Source: JALZUE01 sp051251725
GTDB taxonomy: Bacteria; Pseudomonadota; Gammaproteobacteria; Enterobacterales; Alteromonadaceae
Direction: 5' to 3'
NCBI GenBank assembly: GCA_051251725.1
Contig: JBPOFN010000038.1
Span: forward strand, 1 to 40,571
Length of the DNA stretch: 40,571 nt
Shown: positions 1 through 8,595 of the stretch, piece after piece
How the letters are laid out: each line of letters begins with the position of its first letter
How positions within the stretch are numbered: position 1 is the stretch's first letter
Made by a program: the position numbers and the translations under genes
Notes under the pieces: generated by a model
What the model saw: only the letters and a program-made list of their open reading frames with translations
Databases searched by the model: none
What the model was told of the DNA's origin: nothing

Positions 1-88
1 GGCACAATAACGGAAATAGAGACTTGAGGCAGAAAATATGTTGGAAGCTAAAGGCTGGAAGGTTAGGCTTCAAGCTTTCAAACTTCTA

Positions 89-256
89 GCTTCAGGCTTC
101 AAGCTTCAGGCTTCAAGCTTCAAGCTTCAGGCTTCAAGCTTCAGGCTTCAAGCTTCAGGCTTCAAGCTTCAGGCTTCAAGCTTCAGGCTTCAGGCTTCAA
201 GCTTCAGGCTTCAAGCTTCAGGCTTCAAGCTTCAAGCTTCAGGCTTCAGGCTTCAG
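89..256. repeat. Heptamer tandem repeat, 24 units of GCTTCAR
   Basis: Twenty-four uninterrupted 7-base units, each GCTTCAA or GCTTCAG, run from 89 to 256. A decayed version (lines around 66-88) precedes them. The A and G forms mostly alternate. Because seven is not a multiple of three the tract reads open in one frame and gives a low-complexity peptide, which I do not regard as a gene. The tract ends only nine bases before the stop codon of the helicase gene on the opposite strand, so it lies in that gene's 3' untranslated region. It is a likely length-variable locus. Confidence 0.95.
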
Positions 257-264
257 CCATTAGC

Positions 265-1566
265 TTAAGTATTTCCCGACCAAATATCCGCATTAATTGC
301 GGTTTTATTTTTGCGTTTTTTCTTACCCGTGCCTTCAGGTTTTGCCATGGGTTTTTCAGCCGCTAACACAGTTTCATCAATCACGTCATCAACTTCAAAA
401 CCTTCAACTTCTTCACGTTCAAGACGAATTTTATTCTTTTTTTCGATCACTTTAAAATGATGATAATCTTCATAATCAATTAAAGATAACGCTAAACCGA
501 CCTCACCCGCACGACCACTTCGGCCAATACGATGCATATAATCTGCAGGGCTGCGCGGTAAATCAAAATTAATCACCACCGGCAGTTTTTCAATGTCTAA
601 ACCACGAGCCGCAATATCGGTTGCGATTAACACGTCAATCTCGCCCGCTTTAAATGCTTCAAGCACACGGCTACGAGCGCCTTGAGCTTTATCACCATGA
701 AATACTTCCGCAGTAATACCGCGTTTAGAAAGCTTTTCCGCTAAGTGATTACAGCTATTTTTAGCATTGACAAAAATAAGCGCTTGGCGCCATTGATGCT
801 CGTTAATCATATGCGCTAACAGCGCGGTTTTTTCACCTTTATTGACGGTAAAAACACGTTGCACTAAGGTACTAGCATCGCTACTTTGCAGCTGGATTTC
901 AAAAGGATTATTTAACAACGATTGGGTTAGGGATTTTACTTGCTCAGGAAAAGTCGCCGAAAATAATAAGGTTTGTTTTTTCTTTGGCAATAAAGCGAGC
1001 AGCGCGGAAAGTTCTTCGGTAAAACCTAAACTTAACATGCGATCAGCTTCATCAAGCACTAAGGTATTGACCCTATCGAGCTTAATGGCATTACTCCCAA
1101 TTAAGTCAAGTAAACGGCCCGGCGTTGCCACCAAAATATCAGTGCCGCCGCTTAATGCCTGCATTTGTGTATTAGCAGATACACCACCAAAAACAGCAAG
1201 GGTTTTAATCGCGCCATTAAAATGCACCGCGTAAGACTTAATACTATCAGCTACTTGTTTGGCAAGTTCACGCGTTGGCACCAAAATAAGGCCAGCAACA
1301 TAATTGCCTTTACTGCGACTTTTGCTTGACGATTTTTCAGCCGCTTGTTGCTGAGCAATGTGCTGCAACATCGGCAAGGCAAAGGTCGCCGTTTTACCCG
1401 AGCCCGTATTGGCGCCAGCAATTAAATCACGCCCCGCTAATACACTTGGAATAGCGCGCGCTTGAATAGGCGTAGGCTGTGAATATTCCAGCTCAGTTAA
1501 TCGAGCTAACAAAGGAGCAATAAGGCCAAGTTCGGTAAAATTGGCGGGCACGGTAGCAGAGGTCAT
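265..1566 (-). CDS. rhlE: DEAD-box ATP-dependent RNA helicase, RhlE-like
   Basis: An ATP-dependent RNA-unwinding enzyme of the DEAD-box family, probably acting in ribosome assembly or mRNA turnover in the cytoplasm. The motifs appear in order: Q motif (PTPIQ), motif I (TGSGKT), PTREL, GG, TPGRLLD, DEAD, SAT, then the second RecA-like domain with ARGLDI and HRIGRSGR. A basic tail (KKKRKNK) follows. I chose the ATG at 1566, which has a GAG about ten bases upstream and gives 433 residues. A TTG at 1581 would add five residues. RhlE is the closest match by architecture, but SrmB or RhlB-type relatives cannot be excluded without a search. The gene is transcribed alone, toward the heptamer repeat. 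Confidence 0.88.
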   Translation of the reverse strand: MTSATVPANFTELGLIAPLLARLTELEYSQPTPIQARAIPSVLAGRDLIAGANTGSGKTATFALPMLQHIAQQQAAEKSSSKSRSKGNYVAGLILVPTRELAKQVADSIKSYAVHFNGAIKTLAVFGGVSANTQMQALSGGTDILVATPGRLLDLIGSNAIKLDRVNTLVLDEADRMLSLGFTEELSALLALLPKKKQTLLFSATFPEQVKSLTQSLLNNPFEIQLQSSDASTLVQRVFTVNKGEKTALLAHMINEHQWRQALIFVNAKNSCNHLAEKLSKRGITAEVFHGDKAQGARSRVLEAFKAGEIDVLIATDIAARGLDIEKLPVVINFDLPRSPADYMHRIGRSGRAGEVGLALSLIDYEDYHHFKVIEKKNKIRLEREEVEGFEVDDVIDETVLAAEKPMAKPEGTGKKKRKNKTAINADIWSGNT

Positions 1567-1880
1567 TAAATAAAAGCTCAAAACTTAGGTAATAGCTGGC
1601 TATTTTAACGTATTTACCTAGGTTAAGTTAGAGAAATTATTACTTGTTTATTGTTGCTATCACCGCTTGCGATACAAATAAAATCAGCCCTAAGCTTATC
1701 TATAAACTAATCTCTAAACTCAGCCATAAAATAAGCCATAAACTAATCGAAAATAACAGCGGTAAAAAATAAAAATACAAACACTATTATCTTAACAAAA
1801 CTTCATATATTATTTTTCATCGTTATACAAAACAGTGATAGCGATAAATATTCATAACGAATAATCCTAAAGGAAACACA
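1567..1880. other. Intergenic region between divergent helicase and arfA genes
   Basis: AT-rich spacer of 314 bases that must hold the promoters of both divergent genes. I see imperfect direct repeats of a TAAACTAATC-type word (about 1700-1750) and a good ribosome-binding site (AAAGGAAA, 1870-1877) for arfA, but no operator or RNA structure that I can defend. Confidence 0.5.
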
Positions 1881-2090
1881 ATGAAAAATCAGAGAAAACG
1901 ATTAGCGAAAGCTGAGACAAAAGTAAATGAAACCGAGCATGGTAGAGGAAAAGTAAAAGATAATTTTTTAGCGGCTTTGGTTACGTCTAAATTATTTAAA
2001 ATGCAGGTAGTACAAGCTAAAAAAGGCAAAGGCTCGTATCAACGTAAGGCTAAAAGTTTAAGACGAGAGTCTTATTTAATGGCGGCTTAG
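1881..2090 (+). CDS. arfA: Alternative ribosome-rescue factor A
   Basis: Small basic protein of 69 residues that rescues ribosomes stalled on non-stop mRNA by recruiting release factor RF2, as a back-up to tmRNA. The diagnostic ArfA core is visible: HGRGKVKDN at residues 20-28, then a basic segment AKKGKGSYQRKAK at 46-58. Compared with E. coli ArfA it has about ten additional charged residues at the N terminus. The start is supported by AAAGGAAA seven bases upstream. The last nine codons and the stop lie inside a long hairpin (separate entry), which is how arfA is made dependent on tmRNA failure in E. coli: the hairpin is cut by RNase III or terminates transcription, leaving a message without a stop codon. 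Confidence 0.93.
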   Translation: MKNQRKRLAKAETKVNETEHGRGKVKDNFLAALVTSKLFKMQVVQAKKGKGSYQRKAKSLRRESYLMAA

Positions 2091-2126
2091 ATTATTTATA
2101 GCCCCTATTAAATAAGACTCTTGTTT
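2061..2126 (+). promoter_or_regulatory. Long hairpin enclosing the arfA stop codon
   Basis: A perfect 15-base inverted repeat (AGAGTCTTATTTAAT at 2066-2080 and its complement at 2107-2121) extends outward through three Watson-Crick and two G-U pairs to 2061 and 2126. It extends inward through GGCT (2084-2087) pairing with AGCC (2100-2103). The TAG stop (2088-2090) starts the apical loop. Cleavage or termination within the stem would remove the stop and leave a non-stop message of about 60-66 codons. Knowledge of the mechanism comes from E. coli and Haemophilus arfA; the stem itself is seen directly. Confidence 0.9.
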
Positions 2127-2360
2127 GATAATTTAGTATTCACTTAAAATATTAACTTTACTATTTACTTATAGTAGCAAGGATCACACAGTATAAAGCG
2201 CCGTTAAATAACACCCGCTAGCCCATCTCTTTTGAGCAGCTAGCGCTCCAAAAAGTAAGCGATTAAAAACATTATTACTACATCTTAAGTGTTAATTTAA
2301 ACATTATATTTAGTGCTATATTAACACTTTACAATCATTCCCTTGGCTGGAAAATAAAGC

Positions 2361-2612
2361 ATGGCCAAACCTAATAAAAAAGCCCCAGAGTCTTCAGTAA
2401 ATATTTACTGTAATCAATGTAAAACTCAGTTATTTAAATACCGCAAAGGCGGTAAAGGCTCGCTGGTGAAATGTTTTAAAGAGCGCATCACTAAAGACTT
2501 CACGTTATTGCCTTGTACATGCCCAAACTGCCACGCCATTTTTGCCAGAGATACCTTAATACGAGGCACTCCGGCATTTAAAATAATCGGCGGTAAAGTG
2601 TTTAGTAAATAA
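2361..2612 (+). CDS. Small zinc-ribbon protein of unknown function
   Basis: An 83-residue basic protein with cysteines arranged as CxxC (residues 17 and 20) and, after a lysine-rich middle, CxCxxC (52, 54 and 57). Two CxxC pairs of this kind form a zinc ribbon. There is no signal peptide and no membrane segment. The N terminus is lysine-rich and there are several lysine/glycine patches (KGGKGS), which suggests contact with nucleic acid. The gene stands alone in the same direction as arfA, 270 bases downstream. I do not recognise the family. The function is unknown, and an RNA- or ribosome-linked role is only a guess from charge and neighbours. Confidence 0.75.
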   Translation: MAKPNKKAPESSVNIYCNQCKTQLFKYRKGGKGSLVKCFKERITKDFTLLPCTCPNCHAIFARDTLIRGTPAFKIIGGKVFSK

Positions 2613-2948
2613 CTGAAACCTTGGCTAGCCCTATCCTCAACCCGAGTATTTATATTTCACACTTGGCTGATTCAACTTATTCAACTGTAAACATTAACTG
2701 TTTACTAAAATAGCAACCTGCAGCCTTGTAGCCGATATAACTTAAAAGTATTTAGCTTTTTATTTTATTTAACCCATTGGCATTAAGCGGCATCAACTCC
2801 CCACTAAAATAATTCAATCGCAAGGGGTTCTCTATATTCTGCAGCTTCAACTTCCAAAGTTTTCGCTCAATCGGATCCCCTTAAAGTTAATTTATTTTCA
2901 AAAAATATTATCTAAGATTTGATACTAGTTGATCAATTAACACCTATA
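2613..2948. other. Intergenic region, nothing recognised
   Basis: AT-rich 336-base spacer between the zinc-ribbon gene and the 3' end of the CE12 gene. No open reading frame with a credible start, no strong hairpin with a T tract and no copy of the pectin-locus operator was found. It marks the boundary between housekeeping genes and the pectin locus. Confidence 0.5.
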
Positions 2949-3722
2949 TTAAGGATAATAACTGAGTTTTAGATGTTTAGGATCGACTACTCTTAACGCT
3001 TTACTAAGAGGATGAGCTATGTTTTTCAATTCAGTTAACACCAATTGCGCTACTTCTCTTGCTCCTAATTGATTTAAATGGGTATTATCTTTTACGCCAT
3101 TTGGGTAATTAGGATGTAAGTTAGGAAGAATGTGCATAAAGCGTAATGCAGATTTTTCATCACCAAGTTGTTGAAAATACTGTTTGGTCACCTTCTCCAT
3201 ATCAATAAAATCAACTTGAGTCTCTTTGGCAACCTCTCTGACAATATCAGCATAAATTAGGTGGGTATTTTTCATAGTCCCATCATTATTGAAATATCGA
3301 CGTGTGATAGGTGTCATTAATATTACATGTGCTTGCTTCGCTCTAACATCAGCAATAAAGCGTATTAAATTCGCACGAAACGCTTGTGGCGGTGTATAAC
3401 GATCAACTTTATGTTTCGACTGATCATTATGCCCAAATTGGATAACAACAAAATCGCCAATATTAAGCTCTTCAACAATTTTACCCCACCGCCCTTCTCC
3501 GATAAAACTTTTAGTACTTCGTCCATTTTTAGCTCTATTGTCTACCACAATACTTTTATCGAAAAAATAACTAAATGGCATACCCCACCCAGTTTCCGGA
3601 TAGTCTTTCAACTCTTTAATTGACATGGTTGAGTCTCCAGCCATAAAAACTCGCGTGACCTCACTTGCACTTATTGTTAAAGAGAACCAAGAACTCAAAA
3701 TAAAAAATATATATTTGTACAT
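2949..3722 (-). CDS. Secreted rhamnogalacturonan/pectin acetylesterase, SGNH family (CE12-like)
   Basis: Removes acetyl esters from rhamnogalacturonan or homogalacturonan so that lyases can reach the chain. The 257-residue protein has a signal peptide (about residues 1-19, ending SAS). The SGNH blocks are clear: GDS with the nucleophile Ser31, an Asn-Gly-Arg-Ser block near 66-70, GHND with Asn99, and DNTH with Asp212 and His215. The layout matches the RhgT/YesT-type esterases of family CE12. The gene lies 37 bases downstream of the PL1 lyase gene in the same direction, so the two form an operon read from the divergent control region at 5215-5562. Exact substrate preference cannot be read from sequence. 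Confidence 0.88.
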   Translation of the reverse strand: MYKYIFFILSSWFSLTISASEVTRVFMAGDSTMSIKELKDYPETGWGMPFSYFFDKSIVVDNRAKNGRSTKSFIGEGRWGKIVEELNIGDFVVIQFGHNDQSKHKVDRYTPPQAFRANLIRFIADVRAKQAHVILMTPITRRYFNNDGTMKNTHLIYADIVREVAKETQVDFIDMEKVTKQYFQQLGDEKSALRFMHILPNLHPNYPNGVKDNTHLNQLGAREVAQLVLTELKNIAHPLSKALRVVDPKHLKLSYYP

Positions 3723-3759
3723 ATCCTTTCCTTCATATAATTATCTATAGATTGTTAGA

Positions 3760-5214
3760 CTATTGCGCTAATTCATTAATATATTTAAATAATAAGTCTT
3801 CAGAACTCATTGTTTTATACTCAGATGCCATTAACTTATTCTTCGCCCAAGCATCATTAACACCATCGTTATTATCATCATTTATTGCAGGAAAACTTAA
3901 GAATTGCTTTTCAAAACACGCCCAACTACCGATTAATTCAAATTCATGATCAATAATACCGTTCTTTACAATCTCAACTTCATCCGTTAATTGTTGGTAT
4001 ACCAAGCTATCAACTGAATCAATAAAAATGCCATTAGCATTGCGGTTTGCTCCAACGTTTCGTTGACTTATTACTTGATTAAAATTGCTTTTTGCATCCA
4101 AAAAATGTTGCTCTGTTGATGCATTATTAGCTGGTATAATTGGCGTTTGACTAAACAGTACATGGTCTTTAGGTAATTTTATTCGTTTACTTTTAACGGC
4201 GTCACGTACATTTACGCCAAGCCAGTTTTGTGCGGTTATCTCATCATTATATTGATAAAAATTACCGCTAATATACGCTTGATTTTCTTTAATCAATGGT
4301 GAATACCAAATATCAACAAGTTGAATAATTTTACTGGCTTTACCTGATTTGAAGTAATTGTTGATTAAATTGAACCGACCATTTTCCGAGCCATAAATAT
4401 TATTATGTCCCCAGTTAAAAATGGTGTTATTAATTATTTCTACAAATTCTTCTTCAAGTTTGTAAGTTGGTTTTAAACGGTAACCATTAATTCGTGGTGT
4501 TCTGCTCGTATGGTTAGCAATAACATTATTAATAAACGAGGCATTCGCTCCCCCCCAAATCCCCCCATAACCATGATCACCTTTAGGATGTATCGATTTA
4601 GATAAACTATGAGAAATAATTGAATTTTGCAGTGTAAATGCACGGTTATTATAAAAACTTGCCGTTTCATCTACCGACCAACTTAATGAACAATGGTCAA
4701 TAATAATATCTTCGCTGTCACGAACGGAAAATGAATCTTCCGCGTATCCTGATGTACCTAAACGAAACCGCAAGTGACGAATAATAATATTGTTACTTTT
4801 ATTGATTGAAACAGGCGCGCCAGTCAGCGTAATTCCCCCTGGTGAGGTTTGACCTGCAATAGTCACATTGCCATATTTAATTTTTAATGGCGATTTAAGA
4901 TGAATCACGCCTGATACATTAAATACAATGGTTCTAGGGTTCTTGCTTTTTATCGCATACCGTAAAGTACCTTTACTTGGGTTTTCAAGTTCATCAAGTA
5001 AACTTGTTACGATATACACTTCACCTCCCTTTCCCCCTTGGCTATATTTCCCAAAACCTTTAGCACCTGGAAAAGCAAGTTGCTGCGACGGTTCATCGGC
5101 GTGAGCAATTAATGGTATATTTGCTGTTGTCACAAAACTCATTAAGCTAAGACAATATATCAAAGCATATTTAAAGCGAGTTAAACTTGGAAAATTAAAA
5201 AAATCTTGAAACAT
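3760..5214 (-). CDS. Secreted pectate lyase, polysaccharide lyase family 1-like
   Basis: Cleaves polygalacturonate by beta-elimination. Of 484 residues, the first ~40 carry an extended N terminus, then a hydrophobic signal segment ending AHA. The mature protein begins with AFPGAKGFGKYSQGG, the hallmark of a large bacterial PL1 group, followed by GTLRYAI, the parallel beta-helix, VTIAGQT, and HCSLSW. The SRTPR segment probably carries the catalytic arginine. Near the C terminus, DDNNDGVNDAW is a calcium-binding loop of the kind common in such lyases. It is the first gene of a leftward operon with the CE12 esterase. Two guanine runs (7 and 6, at 4550-4556 and 4561-4566 on the other strand) sit next to each other inside the gene. 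Confidence 0.88.
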   Translation of the reverse strand: MFQDFFNFPSLTRFKYALIYCLSLMSFVTTANIPLIAHADEPSQQLAFPGAKGFGKYSQGGKGGEVYIVTSLLDELENPSKGTLRYAIKSKNPRTIVFNVSGVIHLKSPLKIKYGNVTIAGQTSPGGITLTGAPVSINKSNNIIIRHLRFRLGTSGYAEDSFSVRDSEDIIIDHCSLSWSVDETASFYNNRAFTLQNSIISHSLSKSIHPKGDHGYGGIWGGANASFINNVIANHTSRTPRINGYRLKPTYKLEEEFVEIINNTIFNWGHNNIYGSENGRFNLINNYFKSGKASKIIQLVDIWYSPLIKENQAYISGNFYQYNDEITAQNWLGVNVRDAVKSKRIKLPKDHVLFSQTPIIPANNASTEQHFLDAKSNFNQVISQRNVGANRNANGIFIDSVDSLVYQQLTDEVEIVKNGIIDHEFELIGSWACFEKQFLSFPAINDDNNDGVNDAWAKNKLMASEYKTMSSEDLLFKYINELAQ

Positions 5215-5418
5215 AAATACCTACTTATTAATAAATTCAAATAACACCTTGAAATAGCACTAAATACCCGCACAAATTTTATTTACTCTATCGTCTCCCA
5301 AAGCACTGAGCTAAAAGTAAATTTAATAAAATGAAATGGATATTAATCTACGCCCTAAAGAACTGATTGCCTATTCTTCTTATAATTTTATCTTTAATTT
5401 ACCTATTTTCAGAATCAG

Positions 5419-5465
5419 TTGACATAGGCAATGACTTAATGTAACTTTTTATGCCACCGGTGGCA
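5419..5465 (+). promoter_or_regulatory. Sigma70-like promoter overlapped by operator 1
   Basis: TTGACA at 5419-5424, then 17 bases, then TAACTT at 5442-5447. The perfect palindrome TGCCACCGGTGGCA at 5452-5465 starts four bases past the -10, so it covers the expected start of transcription. That geometry fits repression. The operator has the central CG step expected for LacI-family sites. Confidence 0.65.
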
Positions 5466-5515
5466 ATAAAAATCACATAAAAGTCTACACGAAATAAATT
5501 TATTAAATCGCCAAG

Positions 5516-5529
5516 CGCCACCGGTAGCA
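5516..5529. promoter_or_regulatory. Operator 2 of the pectin locus (one-base variant)
   Basis: CGCCACCGGTAGCA differs from the palindrome at two positions and is followed by A, matching the variant TGCCACCGGTAGCA found at 16201. It ends 33 bases before the receptor start codon. Confidence 0.7.
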
Positions 5530-5562
5530 AGAATAAAGTAAAATAAGCCATAAGGGGAGAAT

Positions 5563-8496
5563 ATGAAAAGCATGCAATTAACGGCCTTAACTGCCGCAAT
5601 AATTTTGGCATTACCGGTTTTAGCACAAAACGCTGAGAAAGAATCAGACGTTTCAGCGCCGAAAGCTGCCATTAAAAAACAATCACCTGAAAAAAACAGT
5701 GATAAAAAAGATCAAACAGAAACAATCACTGTGACAGGTGTTCACCTAGCCGATTTAAAAGCACGAATGTTAGAGCGCGAAAGTAATGCATATAGCTCAG
5801 TTATTGCTACTGATGATTTAGGTAACTTTGTTGACCAAAATGTCGCTGAGTCTTTGCGCAGATTACCCGGTGTTACGCTTGAACGAAGTGAAGGCGAAGG
5901 TACTCATGTATCAATACGTGGCCTCGGCCCTAATTTTGTATCCGTTACGATGAACGGAAGTGAAATGGCTGGTGCTGACGATAGACGCGCTGTTGGTTTA
6001 GCAGGGATTACCGGTGATTCTCTAGGTTCAATTGAAGTATTTAAAACTTTAACCCCAGAAATGAACCTAAATTCGATTGGCGGCATGGTGAATGTAAAAG
6101 CCATTTCTGCATATGATAAAGGAAAAGAAAGCCTTAAAGTCAAAGTACAGAATGCTTATCAAGCATTAAGTAAACAACATTCACCAAAAGTTAGTATTGA
6201 TGGGACTAAGTTTTTTCTAGATAAAAAAATCGGTATCGGCTTTTCTGCTGGTTTTGAAAATAGAAAAACTCATGTGGAAGAAAGTCGTCAACATGACACC
6301 GCCCCAATGACTTTAAGGCAAGCAGATTTAGGTTATGTTGATGGTTCGGTAACAACCGTAACACCTTATGGTGATCAAATTATAGCGCCAAGTCAATTTG
6401 AAAAAAGACTTGAAGAGGCTGGACGAGAACGCTCTACCGCGAACATAAATTTAGAATTTAGACCTAATGATACAAGCCAATATTATATTCGAGGTAACTA
6501 TTCTAAATACGCCGATAACGATATTGCCTTACGTGAAAAATTTGATTTTGCCGATGCTGGTGGCATTGGCAGCGGCGAAACCGCCTATGTTAATGGGACC
6601 ACAAAAGAATTTATGGTTACCGATATTGATGTTCAAAACCAATATTTTATTCAAGAAGGCGATAACATAACAAAAACCTTTAGTCTTGGTGGTAAGAACT
6701 TCTTGGGTGATGCAACCATATTAGATTATGAATATGCCCACTCAAAGTCAGTAAGTGAAATTAAAGATGGTCGTAGAGCTCAGTTTCGTGAACGAGATCT
6801 GATTGTACTCGGGCAAGGGCTAAGTGATCGCATCAATGCAAAAGTGCTAACGCCTGCTGAGGCCGCAGAAATATCAGGACTTGATATCGCGGTATTTGAT
6901 GGAGCCAATAACAGCGATGTTCAGGGGGATGCAAGTTCATTAAGCAACTTTGAATTAGATAATATTTTTCTTGAAGACAGTAACCGAACCGATCAACTCA
7001 AAAGCTTCAAAATCAATTTACAACAAAATTTTGATTATGAACATTTGAGTTATATCAAAGTAGGCGGTACTTCAAGTAAAAGGGTTCATAACCGTGGTAA
7101 AGATCGCTGGAGTTTCGTTCCTACAGATGGTGACTGCCAAGGTGATGAAGAATGTCTCGCGGTACAATCATCAACACTCGCCGACTATACAAGCACAATA
7201 CCTGCAACAGGTAACTTCTTTTATCCACTGCCAGTACGCGACGAAGTTGAATACATAACTTCTGTGTCAAAAGGCTTAACAGAATCAGCAACCGGAGGTG
7301 GCGTTACGTTCGAAAGCACACGTGACGATTACCAAATAAACGAAGATACTTATGCCCTTTATGCCATGGCAGAAATACCATTTAATGACGAACTAACTCT
7401 GATTACTGGTGTTCGCTATGTCCAAACTGAGTTTTCTTCTACCGGATTTTTATCCATCAACAATGATAAGTTTAATTTTGGTGGTGATACCAGCTTAGAT
7501 ATTTCAATTCCATTACCGCAAGCAAAAATCACTTACAGCGAATATTACCCAAGTGCTCATTTACGCTATGAACCAACCGAAGACTTACTTATTCGTGCTT
7601 CATTATGGACGAGTTATACCCGACCATCATTCAGCCAAGCCCGAGCATTTGCTAAGTTAGATAGCCGTATTGTGTTATGTGATCCTAATACCGGAGCATG
7701 TGACGATGAAGCAAATGGTGCCAGTGCTATAGAATTACAAGGTTATGTTTTAGGTGAAGATAATGCCATGACAGTGGGAAATCCTAACCTTGTGGCAATG
7801 AGTTCAACAAATTTTGATACTTCTATTGGTTGGTATCCATCAGAAGATTTATTTTTAGAAGCTTCTTTATTCCACAAAAATATTGATAATTTTATTTATG
7901 ATGCCGTTGGGATAAGACAAGGTCTTGATGAATTACCTTTAACATTACCATTAGACCATGTAAGCGCTTTTGCTATCCCTCAAGATTTAGTGCTGAACTC
8001 GACTTCAATAACCCTTAACGGCGAACAAGCGACAGTCACAGGTATTGAGCTCAGCTATAACCAATTTTTTGATAATGGCTTCTTTCTTCAATCTAACGCT
8101 ACATTTTTACGCAGCGAAGCCAACGTTGATGAAAAAATTCGTGTTGAAAAAATACGCATGCCTAGCCAAGCAGATACCACGTTTAATTTATCTTTAGGCT
8201 GGGAAAATGACAACATTTCTGCACGAGTCATTGGTAATTACCGCTCTGACATTTTAGATGCTATAGCCGCTGAACCTACCTTTGACCGTTATATTGCCGC
8301 TATCACCACCGTCGACTTTAAAATGAAGTATGACTTCAATAAGCAAACATCAATATATTTTGATGCGGTAAATGTTACCGATGAAGTTGATCTTGAATAT
8401 ATTGACGGAAATTCACTTTCTGGCGGCAATATCGCTTTTAAACAAGAATCCTACGGCGCTACTTATCAACTAGGCCTGACCTATAAATTTTATTAA
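5563..8496 (+). CDS. TonB-dependent outer-membrane receptor for pectin oligomers
   Basis: A 977-residue outer-membrane transporter. The signal peptide covers about residues 1-21 (ending VLAQ), a TonB-box-like ETITVTG follows near residue 50, then the plug domain (ESLRRLPGV, SIRGLGPNF, MNG) and a long beta-barrel ending in an aromatic residue (TYKFY). A GGGGAG ribosome-binding site precedes the ATG. Two operators lie upstream, and the giant esterase/lyase lipoprotein gene follows 99 bases downstream, so the transporter is expected to take up the products of that enzyme. There is no SusD partner, as usual for gammaproteobacteria. Substrate is inferred from context only. Confidence 0.88.
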   Translation: MKSMQLTALTAAIILALPVLAQNAEKESDVSAPKAAIKKQSPEKNSDKKDQTETITVTGVHLADLKARMLERESNAYSSVIATDDLGNFVDQNVAESLRRLPGVTLERSEGEGTHVSIRGLGPNFVSVTMNGSEMAGADDRRAVGLAGITGDSLGSIEVFKTLTPEMNLNSIGGMVNVKAISAYDKGKESLKVKVQNAYQALSKQHSPKVSIDGTKFFLDKKIGIGFSAGFENRKTHVEESRQHDTAPMTLRQADLGYVDGSVTTVTPYGDQIIAPSQFEKRLEEAGRERSTANINLEFRPNDTSQYYIRGNYSKYADNDIALREKFDFADAGGIGSGETAYVNGTTKEFMVTDIDVQNQYFIQEGDNITKTFSLGGKNFLGDATILDYEYAHSKSVSEIKDGRRAQFRERDLIVLGQGLSDRINAKVLTPAEAAEISGLDIAVFDGANNSDVQGDASSLSNFELDNIFLEDSNRTDQLKSFKINLQQNFDYEHLSYIKVGGTSSKRVHNRGKDRWSFVPTDGDCQGDEECLAVQSSTLADYTSTIPATGNFFYPLPVRDEVEYITSVSKGLTESATGGGVTFESTRDDYQINEDTYALYAMAEIPFNDELTLITGVRYVQTEFSSTGFLSINNDKFNFGGDTSLDISIPLPQAKITYSEYYPSAHLRYEPTEDLLIRASLWTSYTRPSFSQARAFAKLDSRIVLCDPNTGACDDEANGASAIELQGYVLGEDNAMTVGNPNLVAMSSTNFDTSIGWYPSEDLFLEASLFHKNIDNFIYDAVGIRQGLDELPLTLPLDHVSAFAIPQDLVLNSTSITLNGEQATVTGIELSYNQFFDNGFFLQSNATFLRSEANVDEKIRVEKIRMPSQADTTFNLSLGWENDNISARVIGNYRSDILDAIAAEPTFDRYIAAITTVDFKMKYDFNKQTSIYFDAVNVTDEVDLEYIDGNSLSGGNIAFKQESYGATYQLGLTYKFY

Positions 8497-8547
8497 AAAA
8501 TATGATAAGAAAAACATCAAAAATATCGTGTTAATAATAGTTATTTC

Positions 8548-8573
8548 GGTATGCCTGAAAAATTAGGTATACC
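8548..8573 (+). other. Intercistronic hairpin
   Basis: GGTATGCCT (8548-8556) pairs with AGGTATACC (8565-8573), nine pairs including one G-U. It sits just upstream of a strong ribosome-binding site (AGGAGGG) for the giant lipoprotein. There is no T tract, so it is more likely an mRNA-processing or stability element than a terminator. Confidence 0.45.
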
Positions 8574-8595
8574 AAATCATCCTCAGGAGGGATGT

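Larger units (their letters stand above)
5215..5562. promoter_or_regulatory. Divergent control region of the PL1-CE12 operon and the first receptor operon
   Basis: A 348-base region between divergent operons containing two copies of the pectin-locus palindrome (5452-5465 and 5516-5529), 64 bases apart centre to centre, about six helical turns. That phasing would let one bound tetramer, or two dimers on one face, control both directions. The left 200 bases are AT-rich without further structure. Confidence 0.7.

Noticed and set aside
38..268. 76-codon open frame across the heptamer repeat
   Set aside because: It is a by-product of the 7-base repeat; no ribosome-binding site and a pure low-complexity product.
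842..1234. 130-codon open frame opposite the helicase gene
   Set aside because: Fully antisense to conserved helicase motifs, with no ribosome-binding site.
2216..2245. CGCTAGC/GCTAGCG inverted repeat as arfA terminator
   Set aside because: Only seven pairs, a 16-base loop and no T tract; the hairpin at 2061 explains the arfA end better.
5399..5672. Minus-strand open frames over the first receptor promoter
   Set aside because: They overlap the operators and the receptor start, and look like shadows without a start signal.
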